Positions 13,431 to 15,090 of a stretch of 15,090 nucleotides of DNA are shown here, piece by piece. Within the stretch, counting starts at the first letter, position 1; the number at the start of each line of letters is the position of its first letter. Below the pieces are notes generated by a model, which was not told the DNA's origin, searched no databases, and saw only the letters and a list, made by a program, of their open reading frames with translations. Position numbers and translations under genes: made by a program. The stretch comes from Nitrospira sp. (GTDB taxonomy: Bacteria; Nitrospirota; Thermodesulfovibrionia; Thermodesulfovibrionales; SM23-35). Where the stretch lies: NCBI GenBank assembly GCA_016873575.1, contig VGWY01000038.1, forward strand, positions 1 through 15,090, written 5' to 3'.

Positions 13431-14846
13431 TTATTCATATCACACCGTATCCCCTATCCGCCGAATAAAGGCGATAAGATAAGGTCTTTTCATGAGATAA
13501 AGTACCTTTCAAAAGATCATAACCTGTTCCTCGCTTTCTTAATAGATAATGAAAGGGATGTTATATATCTAAATGATCTGAAGGACTATTGCGTTGGCCT
13601 CGATTATGATATTATTAAACCCCGCTGGCAGAAAATAAAATCTATCCCTTATCTCTTAACAGATAAACCTCTCGGTGTCCCCTATTTCTATTCAAGACAA
13701 CTTCAGGCTGCAGTTGATAAGAGACTCGGTGAGAATAAGATTGATGCAATAATCTGTTTCTCTTCGCCAATGGCAGAGTATGTTTTTAAGAGCAAAGCTC
13801 TTGATGTTCGATCACTACGTTTGTTAGGTCAGAATAACTGTTCAAAACGTTCGATCGCTGCGCTTGCTCAAAACAATTCGAACATCTCGAACAACTCGAA
13901 CGAGTTGAACATTCGTGATTGCCCACGTCTCATCATGGACTTTGTTGATGTTGACTCAGACAAATGGAGGATATATGCCGGTTTTAGTCCATTCCCGTTT
14001 TCACTCATTTATAAAAGGGAATGGAAGAGATTGATGAATTATGAAAATAAAATAGGAACTACCTTTGACTGGAGTGTGTTTGTCTCAGAAAAGGAAATAG
14101 AACTTTTTAAATCCTTCTGCCCAGAGGCGAATATAATCTCCATACCAAACGGAGTTGATTATAGCTACTATACAGAGGTTCGAAGCGTTCGAGATGTCCA
14201 AGACGTTAAAGATGTTCGAGATGATCAAAATGTTCGAAATGTTCGAAACGATCAAACAAGCGGAGCGATCGAACAATTCGAACATTTACGACAAGCGACG
14301 CGATTGAACGACTCGAACAATTCTAACACTTCGAACATAGTTTTTATAGGTGCTATGGACTATTTCCCCAATGAAGATGCCATTCTTTACTTTTCATCTG
14401 ATATATGGCCCCATGTTAAGAAAGAGCTGCCTGATGCGAAATTTTATATTGTTGGTGGGAGACCTTCAAAAAAAGTAAAAGAGCTTTCTGAAAAAGACCC
14501 TCATATCATCGTGACCGGATATGTGCCGGATGTGAGGAGTTATCTGAGCATGGCTGACATTTTTGTCGCTCCGCTACGGATAGCGCGCGGGTTACAGAAT
14601 AAGGTTCTTGAGGCAATGGCAGCAGGGGTTCCTGTCGTCGCAAGGCCTGAGGCAGTGCAGGGATTAAGTGGATATAATGGATGCATACAGGTTGAGCAGA
14701 ACGATATAGAATTTGCATTATGTATCCGTAACATATTAAAAGCTCCCCAGACAAAACAAAAAATAGTTCACGATGCACTTAAATTTATACAGGAAAATCA
14801 TCATTGGGAAGAAAACCTCAAGAAATGGGATAACCTGTTGACATAA
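13422..14846 (+). CDS. Glycosyltransferase, TIGR03087-like (XrtA/PEP-CTERM), with two repeat-encoded insertions
   Basis: A cytoplasmic GT-B fold glycosyltransferase expected to add a sugar to the growing repeat unit. The start is TTG at 13422: the encoded MNILFISHRIPYPPNKGDKI matches the family N-terminus, and the first downstream Met is residue 117. AGG at 13411-13413 can serve as a ribosome site. Family motifs are present: DFVDVDSDKWRIYA (173-186), YKREWKRLMNYE (197-208), VSEKE (221-225), IPNGVD (241-246), IGAMDYFPNEDAI (309-321), FYIVGGRPS (341-349), VTGYVPDVRSYL (364-375) and APLRIARGLQNKVLEAMAAG (383-402). At 474 residues it is longer than the usual ~400. The excess is two low-complexity blocks, about 128-165 and 252-305, built from 9-bp repeats in frame. 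Both fall between conserved blocks, so the enzyme may still fold. Confidence 0.9.
   Translation: MNILFISHRIPYPPNKGDKIRSFHEIKYLSKDHNLFLAFLIDNERDVIYLNDLKDYCVGLDYDIIKPRWQKIKSIPYLLTDKPLGVPYFYSRQLQAAVDKRLGENKIDAIICFSSPMAEYVFKSKALDVRSLRLLGQNNCSKRSIAALAQNNSNISNNSNELNIRDCPRLIMDFVDVDSDKWRIYAGFSPFPFSLIYKREWKRLMNYENKIGTTFDWSVFVSEKEIELFKSFCPEANIISIPNGVDYSYYTEVRSVRDVQDVKDVRDDQNVRNVRNDQTSGAIEQFEHLRQATRLNDSNNSNTSNIVFIGAMDYFPNEDAILYFSSDIWPHVKKELPDAKFYIVGGRPSKKVKELSEKDPHIIVTGYVPDVRSYLSMADIFVAPLRIARGLQNKVLEAMAAGVPVVARPEAVQGLSGYNGCIQVEQNDIEFALCIRNILKAPQTKQKIVHDALKFIQENHHWEENLKKWDNLLT
13803..13917. repeat. Repeat insertion 1 inside the glycosyltransferase gene
   Basis: The segment includes the core GTTCGATCGCTGCGCTTGC (13849-13867) and nonamers AATTCGAAC, ATCTCGAAC and AACTCGAAC. 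It is read in frame as a stretch including NNSNISNNSN. It matches the repeat cluster left of the S23/IVP gene over 60 bp (49 identical by hand count) and has no counterpart in the usual family sequence. Confidence 0.82.
14173..14338. repeat. Repeat insertion 2 inside the glycosyltransferase gene, quasi-palindromic
   Basis: The left half carries direct 9-bp units (GTTCGAGAT, GTTCGAAAT and variants), read as VRD, VQD, VKD, VRD, DQN, VRN, VRN. The right half carries units of the opposite orientation (AATTCGAAC, GACTCGAAC), read as NSN-like triplets. Between and within them are two inverted copies of the core (14250-14274 and 14291-14309). The nine-base period keeps the frame open. Confidence 0.82.
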
Positions 14847-14867
14847 AATTTTAAAAATGTGTACACT
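14838..14867 (+). promoter_or_regulatory. Predicted promoter of the antitoxin gene
   Basis: TTGACA (14838-14843) lies in the last codons of the glycosyltransferase, and TACACT (14862-14867) is 18 bp further. The -10 box touches the first ATG (14868). A start near 14874-14877 would fit the in-frame ATG at 14877 as a leaderless start. By-eye prediction, strengthened by the consensus -35 and the overlapping operator-like palindrome. Confidence 0.5.
14859..14866. promoter_or_regulatory. GTGTACAC palindrome, likely antitoxin operator
   Basis: A perfect 8-bp palindrome with a TGTACA core (14860-14865) overlaps the predicted -10 box. YefM-type antitoxins are known to bind palindromes with TGTACA cores in their own promoters. 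A second palindrome, TAAAATTTTA (14844-14853), lies between the -35 and -10 boxes. Autoregulation is inferred. Confidence 0.5.
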
Positions 14868-15090
14868 ATGACTACAATGAAGATCAATATAAGAAAAGCA
14901 AGGGAAAATTTTTCTGAAATTATTAATACGGTTGCTATTAAAGGAGAGCGTGTGGTTCTTATGTCAAAGAACAAACCAAAGGCTGCAATAGTGAGCCTTA
15001 AAGATGTTGAATTGCTGGAAGATAAATCAATTAAAAAGGCGAAAAGATTGGCTCAGTTAGATAGGATAAAAAAAATAAGGCAAGGCCTGA
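14868..15090 (+). CDS. Phd/YefM-family type II antitoxin (partial, runs off the window)
   Basis: The frame from ATG 14868 stays open to the right edge (74 codons), so the C-terminus is missing or nearly so. The product would bind DNA at its own promoter and neutralise a partner toxin. The sequence MTTMKINIRKARENFSEIIN, then GERVVLMSKNKPKAAIVSLK and DVELLE (50-55), matches the Phd/YefM N-terminal DNA-binding fold. A basic helix follows. The second in-frame ATG at 14877 is an alternative start. A toxin gene (RelE, YoeB, Doc or VapC type) would be expected just beyond the window and cannot be seen. The gene sits directly after the glycosyltransferase, with its own promoter-like sequence, so it is probably not part of the polysaccharide operon. 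Confidence 0.85.
   Translation, partial: MTTMKINIRKARENFSEIINTVAIKGERVVLMSKNKPKAAIVSLKDVELLEDKSIKKAKRLAQLDRIKKIRQGL

Noticed and set aside
14085..14285. 66-codon minus-strand frame with Asn/Ile/Ser-rich repeats
   Set aside because: It is the complement of the 9-bp repeats, which keep several frames open because the period is a multiple of three.
13803..14338. Glycosyltransferase as a pseudogene
   Set aside because: Despite the two insertions the frame is open from the family N-terminus to the C-terminus and all conserved blocks remain.

Overview
The window holds most of an exopolysaccharide assembly locus of the exosortase (XrtA/PEP-CTERM) type. The organism is probably a Gram-negative, AT-rich environmental bacterium (GC roughly 40% by eye). 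Nitrospirota of the Thermodesulfovibrionia kind, or a deltaproteobacterial-grade relative, fits best. This rests on the XrtA gene set, the outer-membrane export parts, the AGG/ATA-rich codon use and the dispersed GTCATT-ended palindromic repeats. The assignment is inference; no rRNA or other marker gene is present.

Layout. Positions 1-40 are the tail of an upstream gene. Positions 48-7144 form a tight same-strand operon: initiating phosphoglycosyl transferase, Wza-like export protein, Wzz-like chain-length protein, BY-type tyrosine kinase, TIGR03016-like outer-membrane barrel, and XrtA-associated AAA ATPase. Gaps are 1-15 bp, with one overlap. A 546-bp non-coding stretch (7145-7690) contains at least four palindromic repeat elements. 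It precedes a soluble diguanylate cyclase (divergent PocR-like domain, two GAF domains, GGEEF). Then come an XrtA-type polysaccharide deacetylase, a UDP-GlcNAc 2-epimerase (wecB) overlapping it, a FemAB-like acyltransferase, a small four-helix-bundle protein of the S23/IVP family, and a TIGR03087-type glycosyltransferase. The window ends inside a Phd/YefM antitoxin gene.

How the genes work together. The membrane transferase would load the first sugar phosphate on undecaprenyl phosphate. WecB supplies ManNAc-type nucleotide sugar, the glycosyltransferase extends the chain, and the deacetylase and FemAB-like protein modify it. The chain-length protein and kinase control polymerisation, and the export protein with the barrel protein moves the polymer out. 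The diguanylate cyclase suggests c-di-GMP control. Exosortase and PEP-CTERM substrates are not in the window and are expected close by.

The most unusual signal is a 9-bp-periodic repeat family (units like AATTCGAAC, plus a core like TTCAATCGCTTCGCTTG). It flanks the S23/IVP gene, encodes that gene's C-terminus, supplies the TTG start of the glycosyltransferase, and appears twice inside that glycosyltransferase as in-frame insertions of about 38 and 54 residues. A second notable signal is a run of 7-bp repeats just after the start codon of the export protein gene, a possible phase-variation tract.
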